From the NCBI RefSeq assembly GCF_003853645.1, contig NZ_QTPO01000003.1, positions 62,001-126,000 of the forward strand: a DNA stretch of 64,000 nucleotides. The letters run 5' to 3'. This document shows positions 56,051 to 64,000 of this stretch, piece after piece. The notes beneath the pieces are model-generated. The model was not told the origin of the DNA, did not search any database, and was given only the letters and a program-made list of their open reading frames with translations. The stretch is from Burkholderia sp. Bp9143. Its GTDB lineage: Bacteria; Pseudomonadota; Gammaproteobacteria; Burkholderiales; Burkholderiaceae. Numbering within the stretch: the stretch's first letter is position 1; each line of letters begins with the position of its first letter. Made by a program: the position numbers and the translations under genes.

Positions 56051-56590
56051 ATGCGAAGACAACTTTTGACGGTGCTGACGGCTTGCGCGTTCAGCGTTCT
56101 GGCGGCCGGATGCGACGACCAGAAGGTCGCCGACGCGGTGAATGCGCTCAAGCCCGATCCGATGGCATTCGGCAATCTGCAGCCAGGCGTCTCGACGGCC
56201 GAGGACGTGCTCCGCCAGGCCGGCAAGCCCGAGATGGTCAGGCAACGCGAAGACGGCGCGCAGCGGTTCGAGTATCCGCGCGGTCCGTACGGCACCAGCA
56301 CCTACATGCTCGATTTCGGTCCGGACGGTCGGCTCGTGTCGATCATGCAGGCGCTGACGGCGGCGAACCTCGCGAAAGTCGTGCCCGGGATGTCGAAGGA
56401 CGACGTGCGGCAGTTGCTCGGCAAGCCGACCGAGGTCGCGCAATACGCGTTGAGCCACGAAGAGGTATGGAGCTGGCACTGGGCCGAGGGCGGCGTATCG
56501 GGCAGTGCGATGTTCAACGCGCATTTCTCGCCCGACGGCACCGTGGTCCGGACTTCGCGTTCGGAAGCGCCGGGCCGCGAGAAACCCTGA
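56051..56590 (+). CDS. BamE/OmlA-like outer-membrane lipoprotein
   Basis: 179 residues. Signal peptide with lipobox VLAAGC (Cys21). Two copies of the SmpA/OmlA (BamE-like) motif are seen in tandem: LQPGVSTAEDVLRQAGKPE near residue 43 and VVPGMSKDDVRQLLGKPTE near 111, each followed by a Trp- or Tyr-containing strand. BamE itself has one copy and about 110-120 residues, so this is a duplicated relative and not BamE proper. It is convergent with cobB, 25 bp apart. Confidence 0.82.
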   Translation: MRRQLLTVLTACAFSVLAAGCDDQKVADAVNALKPDPMAFGNLQPGVSTAEDVLRQAGKPEMVRQREDGAQRFEYPRGPYGTSTYMLDFGPDGRLVSIMQALTAANLAKVVPGMSKDDVRQLLGKPTEVAQYALSHEEVWSWHWAEGGVSGSAMFNAHFSPDGTVVRTSRSEAPGREKP

Positions 56591-56615
56591 CCTCGCGGCG
56601 CTTCACCGCGTTCCG

Positions 56616-57920
56616 TCAGAACGCCGTACCGCCGAACAGCGCCGCCGCCATCTCCGGATTCGACGGCCAGTACATGTGCATGTACGTCGCGACGATCGGG
56701 CCCGTGCGATAAACCGCTTCGCCGCTGCCGGGCGCCCCATCGGGCCGGGCAGCGGCCGCCGCCGGCGCCAGCGGCGTATCGAGCCGCGAGTAATGAAACG
56801 TATGACCGCGCATCGGTCCGGTGCGCGTGCCCAGCTGCTGCATCCCGAGCGCCGCGAACCGGCGCTGCATCGTCGCATGGCCCGACAGCAGCCCGAGCAT
56901 CGGCCTCGTCACGCCGTCCACGTCGGTCAGCGATTCGCACAGATACACCATCCCCCCGCATTCCGCGACGATCGGCCGGCCGGCGGCCACGTGCGCGCGA
57001 ATCGTCCGCGCGGTCACGGCATTCCCCGCGAGCGTCGCCGCATGCAACTCCGGATAGCCGCCCGGCAGGAACAGCGCATCGCAATCGTCCGGCACGGGTT
57101 CGTCGGCAAGCGGCGAAAAGAATCGCAACTGCGCACCGAGCGTATCGAGCAGCGCGAGATTGGCCGGATAGATGAACGAGAACGCCGCGTCGCGCGCGAT
57201 CCCGATCCGCTTGCCGGCGAGCGCACGCGGCAACGGGGCGCAGACGTCCGGTGCCGCGAACGAGACGGCGGGCGGCAATTCGGCGAGCGCTGTCCGCGCG
57301 AGCACGTCGGCCGCGCGCTCGAGCCGCGCATCGAGGTCGTCGATGTCGGCCGGCTGGTGCAGGCCGAGATGCCGCTCGGGCAGCGCGATGCCCGCATCCG
57401 CCGGCACGTGCCCAAGCCAGCGCAAGTCGTCCGGCAGCGCCTGCCGCAACAGTTCCGCGTGTCGCGGCGACCCGACGCGGTTCGCCAGCACGCCGTGAAA
57501 CGGCACCTCCGGCCGGAACCGTGCGAGCCCGAACGCGATTGCCGCGAACGTCTGCGCCATCGCCTTCGCGGAAATCACCGCGACGACCGGCACGCCGAAC
57601 GCGGCCGCGAGATCGGCGCTGCTCGGCGTGCCGTCGAACAACCCCATCACGCCTTCGATCAGGATCAGGTCCGCGTCGCGCGCCGCATCGGCAAGCAGCG
57701 CACGGCAGCCGGCTTCCCCGACCATCCCGAGGTCGAGCGCATGCACGGGGGCGCCGCTCGCGCGTTCGAGCAGCATCGGATCGAGAAAATCCGGCCCGGT
57801 CTTGAACACGCGCACGCGCCGGCCGAGCCGCCGGTGCAGCCGCGCGAGGCCGGCCGTCACCGACGTCTTGCCCTGGCCGGACGCGGGTGCGCTGACGAAC
57901 AACGCGGGGCAGGCCGGCAT
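56616..57920 (-). CDS. cobB: Cobyrinate a,c-diamide synthase
   Basis: 434 residues. N-terminal ATP-dependent synthetase domain with P-loop SAPASGQGKTS (residues 10-20); C-terminal class-I glutamine amidotransferase domain with the nucleophile Cys in PIVAECGGMVYL and a late His in RGHTFHYS. It amidates the a and c side chains of (hydrogeno)cobyrinate with ATP and glutamine, in the cytoplasm. Last gene of cobA-cobE-cobO-cobB; 3 bp separate it from cobO. Confidence 0.94.
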   Translation of the reverse strand: MPACPALFVSAPASGQGKTSVTAGLARLHRRLGRRVRVFKTGPDFLDPMLLERASGAPVHALDLGMVGEAGCRALLADAARDADLILIEGVMGLFDGTPSSADLAAAFGVPVVAVISAKAMAQTFAAIAFGLARFRPEVPFHGVLANRVGSPRHAELLRQALPDDLRWLGHVPADAGIALPERHLGLHQPADIDDLDARLERAADVLARTALAELPPAVSFAAPDVCAPLPRALAGKRIGIARDAAFSFIYPANLALLDTLGAQLRFFSPLADEPVPDDCDALFLPGGYPELHAATLAGNAVTARTIRAHVAAGRPIVAECGGMVYLCESLTDVDGVTRPMLGLLSGHATMQRRFAALGMQQLGTRTGPMRGHTFHYSRLDTPLAPAAAAARPDGAPGSGEAVYRTGPIVATYMHMYWPSNPEMAAALFGGTAF

Positions 57921-57923
57921 CGG

Positions 57924-58526
57924 TCAGAACTCCACGCCGCGCTGCGCCTTCACGCCTTGCTCCTTGTACGGATGCTTGACGAGCCGCATTTCGGTGACGA
58001 GGTCGGCCGCATCGATCAGCGCATCGGGCGCATGCCGGCCGGTGACGACGACGTGCACCGAATCCGGCCGCGCGACGAGCGTTGCGAGCACCTCGTCGAG
58101 CGGCAGGTATTCGTACTTCAGCACGGTGTTCAGCTCGTCGAGGATCACCATCCGGTACTCGCCGCTTTCGATCATCCGGCGCGCCTCGTCCCAGCCCTTG
58201 CGCGCGGTCGCGATGTCGGCGTCGCGGTTCTGCGTGTTCCACGTATAGCCGTCGCCCATCGTCACGAAGTCGCATTCCGCGACCGCGCCGAGGAAGTCGC
58301 GCTCGGACGTGTGCAGCGCGCCCTTGATGAACTGCACGACGCCGAGCCGCATGCCATGGCCGAGCACGCGCACGGCCATGCCGAACGCGGCCGTGCTCTT
58401 GCCCTTGCCGTTACCGGTGTTGACGATCAGCAGGCCCTTTTCCTGGGTGGCGGCAGCCTGCTTCTTTTCATGGCCGGCGCGGCGGCGTTCGGTCATCCGC
58501 TGATGGGATTCGGCATCGGTCTTCAT
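57924..58526 (-). CDS. cobO: Corrinoid adenosyltransferase, CobA/CobO type
   Basis: 200 residues. P-loop GNGKGKST (38-45) near the N-terminus, then GMRLGVVQFIKG, GYTWNTQ and MVILDELNTVLKYEYL, all typical of the CobO/BtuR family. It transfers the adenosyl group of ATP to cob(I)yrinic acid diamide or related corrinoids. Lies between cobE (34-bp gap) and cobB. Confidence 0.95.
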   Translation of the reverse strand: MKTDAESHQRMTERRRAGHEKKQAAATQEKGLLIVNTGNGKGKSTAAFGMAVRVLGHGMRLGVVQFIKGALHTSERDFLGAVAECDFVTMGDGYTWNTQNRDADIATARKGWDEARRMIESGEYRMVILDELNTVLKYEYLPLDEVLATLVARPDSVHVVVTGRHAPDALIDAADLVTEMRLVKHPYKEQGVKAQRGVEF

Positions 58527-58560
58527 CGGGAATCGTCCTGTCGAAAGCGAAACAAAGGGT

Positions 58561-58938
58561 TCAGAGCGGGCCGGCGAGCGCGACCGTCACGCCGTCCCGG
58601 ATGGATTTGGGGCCGAGCAGCCGGCCATTGGGCGCCGCGAGCCGCGCGCACGGCTCGGCCACGCCCGCGACGCCGAAACGCGCGAGCGCGGCAGCAGACG
58701 GGCCGCTCAATGCCGGTTCGGGACACTGCGCGAGCTGCGCCGCGTCGAACGCAACCAGCGGCCAGCCGCGGCGCGCGCACAGCGTGCGCAGCGGCCGGGC
58801 ACGCGCCTTGTCGGCAAGCGTCGCGACGACGGCCGGCTCGGCGCCCGGGTAGTGCGCCAGCGCCGCACGGATCGCGGCATCGAGTTGCGCGGCCGTCACG
58901 CCGGCGCGGAAACCGACACCGAGCGCGACGCGCATCAT
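58561..58938 (-). CDS. cobE: CobE/CbiG C-terminal-like cobalamin biosynthesis protein
   Basis: 125 residues, a stand-alone version of the CbiG C-terminal domain: ALGVGFRAGV, a central DKARARPLRTL helix and AALARFGVAGVAEPCA. In the aerobic pathway CobE is small and essential, but its exact chemistry is unclear. The start is ATGATG overlapping the cobA stop (ATGA), so either of two adjacent ATG codons may be used. Confidence 0.85.
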   Translation of the reverse strand: MMRVALGVGFRAGVTAAQLDAAIRAALAHYPGAEPAVVATLADKARARPLRTLCARRGWPLVAFDAAQLAQCPEPALSGPSAAALARFGVAGVAEPCARLAAPNGRLLGPKSIRDGVTVALAGPL

Positions 58939-59684
58939 GCGCGGCCGCCGAGCGCCGCGCGCACCGCCGGATCGTCGGCGAGTGCCGCGACGCGGCCGAT
59001 CACGACGATCGCGGGCGAACCGATACCGGTCGCGCCAACGCGTTCGACGATCGTGTCGAGCGTCGCGAGCACGTGCCGCTGGCCGTCACGCGTCGCGTTC
59101 TCGATCGCCGCGCACGGCGTGTCGCCGGGCACGCCGCCGTCACGCAGCGCGGCCACGATCGCGTCGAGCCGGCGTATGCCCATGTAGATCACGATCGTCA
59201 TCCGCGTCGCGGCGAGCGCGCGCCAGTCGGGTTCGTCGGCGCCCGCGCCGTGGCCCGTGACGAAGATCACGCCCTGCGCGTCGCCGCGATGCGTGACCGG
59301 AATGCCGAGCGCGGCCGGGGCCGCGATCCCGGCCGTGATGCCGTTCACGATCTCGACCGGGAAACCGGCCGCGCCGAGCGCGAGCAGTTCCTCGCCGCCG
59401 CGGCCGAACACGAACGGGTCGCCGCCCTTGAGCCGTGCGACGCTGCGGCCCGCGCGCAGGTGCGCGAGCATCGCGGCGACGATCGCTTCCTGCGGTGTCG
59501 ACGCATGGCCGCCGCGCTTGCCGACGTGCTCGATACGCGCGTCGGCGCGCGCATGGCGCAATACGTCGGGGTTCACGAGATCGTCGACGAGCAGCACGTC
59601 GGCCGCGGCGATCGCGCGCACGGCCTTCAGCGTCAGCAGATCGGCGTCGCCGGGGCCGGCGCCGACGAGCCAGGCGCGGCTCAT
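58935..59684 (-). CDS. cobA: Uroporphyrinogen-III C-methyltransferase
   Basis: 249 residues, SUMT family. N-terminal VGAGPGDADLLTLKAVR, the SAM-binding GGDPFVFGRGGEE and ATRMTIVIYMG, and late IGSPAIVVIG are all present. It methylates uroporphyrinogen III twice to precorrin-2, the entry step to cobalamin and siroheme. No siroheme-synthase domain is fused. ATG 59684 gives the normal N-terminus; an in-frame ATG 60 bases upstream would add a non-conserved tail. First gene behind the minus-strand cobalamin riboswitch. Confidence 0.94.
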   Translation of the reverse strand: MSRAWLVGAGPGDADLLTLKAVRAIAAADVLLVDDLVNPDVLRHARADARIEHVGKRGGHASTPQEAIVAAMLAHLRAGRSVARLKGGDPFVFGRGGEELLALGAAGFPVEIVNGITAGIAAPAALGIPVTHRGDAQGVIFVTGHGAGADEPDWRALAATRMTIVIYMGIRRLDAIVAALRDGGVPGDTPCAAIENATRDGQRHVLATLDTIVERVGATGIGSPAIVVIGRVAALADDPAVRAALGGRA

Positions 59685-59867
59685 CGGACGCGGCACGGCG
59701 CACACCGTGTCGTAGCAGTGGAAAGGGGACAGCGAGCGGCACATCGGCGGCCGGCGGACAGGCAAGGCATGACGGATCGGGCAAAGCCCGCGCGAGCGCG
59801 GGCGGAAAGCGCACCCCATCCGTCCCCCGCGGATCGGGCGTTCGGCGAGCAGCGGGCTCGCCCCTTG

Positions 59868-60046
59868 CGTCGGCCGGTATCCGGGCTGGCCGCTTGCCAG
59901 GCCGCAACCTTCCCGCCCGCTGAAGGGCAGTGGCATCGCGGGCGGCCTGGGCGCGTGCGGGGGAACCGCGGCGCGCGGGCGGCGTACCGTTGCGGGGACA
60001 GCACAGGCCGGGCGGACTTCCGCCTCCTGTTTCCCGTTTAACTGCG
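59868..60046 (-). ncRNA. Cobalamin riboswitch upstream of cobAEOB
   Basis: Read on the minus strand the conserved parts come in order: GTTAAACGGGAA, the B12 box GCTGTCCCCGCAACGGTA, GCCACTG, GGGAAGG and AGCCCGGATACCGGCC. About 185 bases lie between its end and the cobA start. In this stretch the minus-strand hairpin GCCCGCG-CTCG-CGCGGGC followed by TTT (59803-59783) may be the expression platform. Bound cobalamin is expected to reduce expression of the pathway. Confidence 0.92.
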
Positions 60047-60191
60047 TGCGCGGAATACGCATGCGAGCACCGAACGCGGCGCATACGATAGCACAGCGGT
60101 CGGCCCGCGCGAACCCGCCGCGCGGGCGCGGCGGGCGCCCCCCGCACGGTGCCGCGGCCACGCCGAACGCGCCGCGGCGGCCCGTTCCGCC

Positions 60192-60220
60192 TTGACGCTC
60201 CCCGCACCGCCGCCTACACT
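60192..60220 (+). promoter_or_regulatory. Sigma-70-type promoter of the riboswitch-hoxN-cobW-cobN unit
   Basis: TTGACG (60192-60197), a 17-bp spacer and TACACT (60215-60220). The predicted start near 60227 falls just before the riboswitch aptamer, so position and function agree. The opposite, minus-strand promoter is less clear (a TATCGT near 60097-60092). Confidence 0.7.
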
Positions 60221-60227
60221 CGCACGC

Positions 60228-60465
60228 GTTTTGGTGCTCGCGCGCGCTCTTCCGGCGCGCGCAGTTAAACGGGAAACAGGGAGCCTGCCTGCGCCGCAGT
60301 CGAGCCAACCTGTGCTGCCCCCGCAACGGTAAGCGAACGCGTCGCGCCCAGCGCGATGCAGCGCCGCTTCGCCGCATGCCTGCCGCATGCGGACGACCGC
60401 CACTGGATGCCGCGCATCCGGGAAGGCGAAGCGGCGTGTTCGTCAGCCCGGATACCGGCCGAAAC
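60228..60465 (+). ncRNA. Cobalamin riboswitch upstream of the cobalt transporter gene
   Basis: Conserved elements in order: AGTTAAACGGGAAACAGG (from 60262), the B12 box GCTGCCCCCGCAACGGTAA (about 60323-60341), GCCACTGG, GGGAAGGC and GTCAGCCCGGATACCGGCC (ending about 60460). The 200 bases from there to the gene start hold GC-rich stems but no clear T-tract terminator, so control may be at translation. Confidence 0.93.
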
Positions 60466-60665
60466 GTTGGGGTTCAGCGCCGCGGGGAGGCGGCGCATCG
60501 TCCACGGCCGCAGTTCGCCGGACGCCCGAGCGTTGCCCGCTTCCTCCGCCGATCCGTCAGCCGCTGCACACGCGCGGGCCGGAGCGAGGAACGGCCGGCG
60601 CCGCGCGCCGGGCCAACGACGGTCGTGTTGGCATTCATCATGTCGACCGTTCGCAAAGGAGCATC

Positions 60666-61724
60666 ATGCTCGACTCGTTCTTCCGCCTGTTCAACGACAG
60701 CCCGTCCGGGCTGCGCGGCAAAATCGTCGCGATCTATTCATTGCTCGTCGCGTTCAACGCCGGCGCGTGGATCTGGGCATTCGTCGCGTTTCGCGACCAG
60801 CCGGTGCTGCTGGGTACCGCGCTGCTCGCCTACGTGTTCGGGCTGCGCCATGCGGTCGACGCCGACCATATCGCCGCGATCGACAACGTCACGCGCAAGC
60901 TGATGCAGGAGGGCCGCAGCCCGCTCGGCGCGGGCCTGTTCTTCTCGCTCGGCCACTCGACGGTGGTGATCGTGATGTCCGTGGCGGTCGCGCTGACCGC
61001 GGCATCGCTCGCGCGCTTCGAGAGCATGAAGACCTGGGGCGGCGTGATCAGCACGAGCGTGTCGGCATTCTTCCTGCTGGTGCTCGCGGCCGCCAACCTG
61101 CTGATCCTGATCTCCGTCTACCGGACGTTTCGCGCGGCCCGCCGCGGCGAGCCGATCGTCGACGCCGACCTCGACATGCTGATGAACCAGCGCGGCGTGC
61201 TGGCCCGCCTGTTCCGGCCTCTGTTCCGCCTCGTGTCGCGCAGCTGGCACCTGTATCCGGTCGGCTTCCTGTTCGGCTTCGGCTTCGATACCGCGACCGA
61301 AATCGCGCTGTTCGGCATTTCGGCCACGCAAGTGCAGGGCGGCCTGTCGTTCTGGTCGGTGATGGTGTTGCCGGTGCTGTTCACCGCGGGCATGACGCTC
61401 GTCGACACGACCGACGGCATCCTGATGATGGGCGCGTACCGCTGGGCGTACGTGCGGCCGATCCGCAAGATCTACTACAACATGACGATCACGTTCGTGT
61501 CGGTGCTGGTTGCCGCGCTGATCGGCGGCATCGAGGTGCTCGCGCTGCTCGCGGATAAACTCTCGCTGCAGGGCCCGGTATGGAATTTCGCGACGATGGT
61601 CGCATCGCATTTCGGGATGCTCGGCTATGTCGTGATCGGCCTGTTCCTCGCGTGCTGGATCGTGTCGGCCGCGATCTACCGCCTCAAACGTTACGACGAG
61701 ATCGACGTGACGCTCTCGGCCTGA
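60666..61724 (+). CDS. hoxN: NiCoT family cobalt/nickel permease
   Basis: 352 residues, about 8 transmembrane helices. Helix 2 has the metal-selectivity signature RHAVDADHIAAIDN; further family motifs are LGHSTVVIVM and LFGFGFDTATEIALF. It imports Co2+ or Ni2+. Placement behind a cobalamin riboswitch and before cobW and cobN indicates cobalt for B12. AAAGGAG stands 5 bases before ATG 60666. The symbol is the family name; nickel preference is not implied. Confidence 0.92.
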   Translation: MLDSFFRLFNDSPSGLRGKIVAIYSLLVAFNAGAWIWAFVAFRDQPVLLGTALLAYVFGLRHAVDADHIAAIDNVTRKLMQEGRSPLGAGLFFSLGHSTVVIVMSVAVALTAASLARFESMKTWGGVISTSVSAFFLLVLAAANLLILISVYRTFRAARRGEPIVDADLDMLMNQRGVLARLFRPLFRLVSRSWHLYPVGFLFGFGFDTATEIALFGISATQVQGGLSFWSVMVLPVLFTAGMTLVDTTDGILMMGAYRWAYVRPIRKIYYNMTITFVSVLVAALIGGIEVLALLADKLSLQGPVWNFATMVASHFGMLGYVVIGLFLACWIVSAAIYRLKRYDEIDVTLSA

Positions 61725-61749
61725 CACCCTTTTCGACACAGGACCCACC

Positions 61750-62838
61750 ATGACCCTACGCAAGCTTCCCGTCACGATCGTCACGGGCTTTCTCGGCAGC
61801 GGCAAGACCACGCTGATGCGCCACATCCTGCAGCACGCCGGAGGCCGCCGCATCGCGGTGATCGTCAACGAATTCGGCGAGCTCGGCATCGACGGCGAAA
61901 TCCTCAAGGGCTGCGGGATCGGCTGCGAGGACGCAGAGGGCACCCCGGGCGAAGCGTCGGGCCAGCTGTACGAACTCGCGAACGGCTGCCTGTGCTGCAC
62001 CGTGCAGGAGGAGTTCTATCCGGTGATGGAAGCGCTCGTCGAGCGCCGTGCCGACATCGACCACGTGCTGATCGAGACGTCGGGCCTCGCGCTGCCGAAG
62101 CCGCTCGTGCAGGCCTTCAACTGGCCGACGATCCGCAACAGCTTCACGGTCGACGCGGTCGTGACCGTCGTCGACGGGCCGGCCGCCGCGAGCGGCCAGT
62201 TCGCCGAGAACCCGCAGGCCGTCGACGCGCAGCGCCGCGCCGATCCGAATCTCGACCACGAGTCGCCGCTGCACGAACTGTTCGCCGACCAGCTGTCGTC
62301 CGCCGATCTCGTGATCGTGAACAAGGCCGACCTGGTCGCCGACGCGCAGTTCGCCGAGGTCGAAGCCGCGATCCGCGAGGAAATCCCGCCGCAGGTGAAG
62401 ATCGTGCGCGCGACGCGCGGCGAGCTCGACCTCGCGATGCTGCTGGGCCTCGAATCGGCATCGGAGGAAACGATCCACCTGCGGCACGACCATCACGGCT
62501 CGGCCGACGACGGCGATCACGACCACCATCACGACGATTTCGATTCGGTGGTGGTGTCGGGCGACGCGGGGTCGCGCGAGGCGACGATCGCCGCGCTGCA
62601 GCGCGTCGTCGAGACGCACACGATCTATCGCGCGAAAGGCTTCGCCGCGCTGCCCGATGCGCCGATGCGACTCGTGATCCAGGGCGTCGGCCGCCGCTTC
62701 GACAGCTATTTCGACCGTCGCTGGCAGGACGGCGAGACGCGTGCGAGCCGCTTCGTGCTGATCGGCGAGGATCTCGACGCAGCCGCGCTGCAGCGCGCGT
62801 TCGACGCCGCGTGCGCGGCCGACATGCAACAGGCGTAA
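61750..62838 (+). CDS. cobW: CobW-type metal-chaperone GTPase
   Basis: 362 residues, COG0523 G3E GTPase. P-loop GFLGSGKTT, the metal motif GCLCCT near residue 79, NKAD for guanine recognition, and a His/Asp-rich loop (HDHHGSADDGDHDHHHDD) after about residue 240, followed by the CobW C-terminal domain (IYRAKGFAALP). It probably delivers cobalt to the CobNST chelatase. Lies 25 bp after the permease gene and 6 bp before cobN. Confidence 0.93.
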   Translation: MTLRKLPVTIVTGFLGSGKTTLMRHILQHAGGRRIAVIVNEFGELGIDGEILKGCGIGCEDAEGTPGEASGQLYELANGCLCCTVQEEFYPVMEALVERRADIDHVLIETSGLALPKPLVQAFNWPTIRNSFTVDAVVTVVDGPAAASGQFAENPQAVDAQRRADPNLDHESPLHELFADQLSSADLVIVNKADLVADAQFAEVEAAIREEIPPQVKIVRATRGELDLAMLLGLESASEETIHLRHDHHGSADDGDHDHHHDDFDSVVVSGDAGSREATIAALQRVVETHTIYRAKGFAALPDAPMRLVIQGVGRRFDSYFDRRWQDGETRASRFVLIGEDLDAAALQRAFDAACAADMQQA

Positions 62839-62844
62839 CGCGCG

Positions 62845-64000
62845 ATGCATCTGCTGCGCACCACGCCGGGAGGCTTCGTCGACGATACGCAGGGTGTCGT
62901 CCGGATCGACCAGCAGCCGGCCGACATCGTGATCCTGAGCTCGGCCGACACGACGCTGTCGCTGCTGGCCAGCGTCGTGCCGAAGCTGCCGGCCGGCTTT
63001 CCGAGCGTGCGGCTCGCGAACGTCACGTTCCTGCGGCAGCCGGCGTCGGTCGATTTCTATGTCGACGACGTGCTGCGTCACGCGAAGACGGTCGTGATCG
63101 ATCATCTCGGCGGCGAGGCATACTGGCCGTACGGGATCGAACAGGCCGTGTCGCTCGCGTCGAAGCGCGGGCAACGGCTCGCGATGTTCTCCGGCGACCT
63201 GCAGGAAGACCCGAACCTCGTCGCGAAGAGCACGGTCGCGCCCGACCTGTGCCGGCTGTGGTGGCGCTATCTGCGCGAAGGCGGGATGCACAACGCCGAC
63301 GCGTTGCTGCGCAGCATCGCGTTCCATACGCTCGGTTTCGGCGACGCCCCCGAGCCGCCGCGCCCGCTACCGGCCGCCGCGCTGTATCACCCGGCGCGCG
63401 ACCCGGCGAGCGTCGACGACTGGCGAGCGCGCTGGACGCCCGGCGCGCCCGTCGTCGCGATCCTGTTCTATCGTGCGCACTGGCAGGCCGCGAACACCGC
63501 CGTGTTCGACGCGCTGGCAGATGCCCTCGTGCGCGAAGGGCTCAATCCGCTGCCGATCGCGGTCACGTCATTGAAGGATGCCGTGAGCCGCGAGGTCATC
63601 ACGCAGCTCTGCGACACGCATGGCGTCGCGCTCGTGCTGAACACCACGGCCTTCGCGGCCGGCGCAATCGACAGCCCCGAACCCGACGTGCTCGCGGGCG
63701 ACGCGCCGGTGCTGCAGGTGATCCTGTCCGGCGGCAACCGCGACGCGTGGGTGGCCGACAACCAGGGGCTGCACGCGCGCGACATCGCGATGCACATCGC
63801 ATTGCCTGAAGTCGACGGGCGCATCGTCACGCGCGCGGTGAGCTTCAAGGGGCTGGCGTATCGTTGTCCGCACACCGAAGTCGACGTCGTGCGCTACCAG
63901 CCCGACGCCGAACGGATCGCGTTCGTCGCGGCGCTCGCGCGCGGCTGGTGCCGGCTGCGCACGCTCGACAATCCCGACAAGCGCATCGCGCTGATCCTCG
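62845..64000 (+). CDS. cobN: Cobaltochelatase subunit CobN, 5' part
   Basis: The frame is open to the right edge; 385 codons are visible of a family of about 1250-1300 residues. Start ATG 62845 (MHLLRTTPGGFVDD). Segments VILSSADTTLSLLASV, VVIDHLGGEAYWPYG, PVVAILFYRAHWQAANT and SFKGLAYRCPHTEVDVVRYQPD are characteristic of CobN. With CobS and CobT (not in the window) it inserts Co2+ into hydrogenobyrinate a,c-diamide using ATP. Its presence shows that the late-insertion, aerobic pathway is used. Confidence 0.94.
   Translation, partial: MHLLRTTPGGFVDDTQGVVRIDQQPADIVILSSADTTLSLLASVVPKLPAGFPSVRLANVTFLRQPASVDFYVDDVLRHAKTVVIDHLGGEAYWPYGIEQAVSLASKRGQRLAMFSGDLQEDPNLVAKSTVAPDLCRLWWRYLREGGMHNADALLRSIAFHTLGFGDAPEPPRPLPAAALYHPARDPASVDDWRARWTPGAPVVAILFYRAHWQAANTAVFDALADALVREGLNPLPIAVTSLKDAVSREVITQLCDTHGVALVLNTTAFAAGAIDSPEPDVLAGDAPVLQVILSGGNRDAWVADNQGLHARDIAMHIALPEVDGRIVTRAVSFKGLAYRCPHTEVDVVRYQPDAERIAFVAALARGWCRLRTLDNPDKRIALIL

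Noticed and set aside
1..64000. CRISPR arrays, insertion sequences, prophage genes, rRNA and tRNA.
   Set aside because: No spaced direct repeats, transposase motifs, integrase or structural phage genes, and no RNA gene signatures were seen on reading both strands.

Overview
The window is a GC-rich, densely coded segment of a Burkholderia chromosome, almost certainly from the Burkholderia cepacia complex. The best evidence is a complete ornibactin siderophore locus (about 21.0-51.5 kb) flanked by an AmrAB-OprA-type RND pump and a chaperone-usher fimbrial operon, an arrangement I know from that group. No rRNA, tRNA, CRISPR array, insertion sequence or phage gene was seen.

Layout. 0-4 kb: stress module prkA (3' part) - DUF444 protein - spoVR, closed by an intrinsic terminator. 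4.2-5.6 kb: kgtP-like alpha-ketoglutarate permease with a strong terminator, followed by a small promoter-terminator unit that looks like a roughly 60-nt sRNA. 5.9-6.6 kb: an amino-acid ABC permease broken by one in-frame stop codon. 6.8-8.0 kb (minus): M23 peptidase. 8.4-15 kb: TetR repressor divergent from a three-gene RND efflux operon, with a perfect palindromic operator over the pump promoter. 15.8-20.7 kb: fimbrial subunit, usher, chaperone and tip protein, preceded by about 860 bp of AT-rich regulatory DNA.

21-51.5 kb, ornibactin. orbS (ECF sigma factor, Fur-type box upstream) drives three promoters that share TAAAWAWTY-N12-CGTC: before orbH, before orbE (minus strand) and before orbI. 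orbH-G-C-D-F-B encode an MbtH-like protein, an aspartate beta-hydroxylase, the ABC importer and a ferric reductase. orbE is an exporter. orbI and orbJ are the NRPSs. orbK, pvdA, pvdF and orbL modify ornithine (acylation, N-hydroxylation, formylation). orbA is the TonB-dependent receptor. The module order (Orn, Asp with epimerase, Ser, Orn, then a condensation-carrier end without thioesterase) matches hydroxy/acyl-Orn - D-hydroxy-Asp - Ser - formyl-hydroxy-Orn - putrescine.

51.7-54.5 kb: two toxin-antitoxin-like pairs back to back, a VapBC type and an AbiEi/AbiEii type, each with operator-like repeats at its promoter. 54.8-56.6 kb: an M20 amidohydrolase and a BamE-like lipoprotein. 56.6-64 kb: a cobalamin block, with cobA-cobE-cobO-cobB on the minus strand and a NiCoT cobalt/nickel permease, cobW and cobN (5' part) on the plus strand. 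Each arm starts from its own cobalamin riboswitch in the shared intergenic region.

All positions, motifs and repeats were read by eye. No database search, alignment or folding program was run, so family names rest on recognised motifs and gene order.
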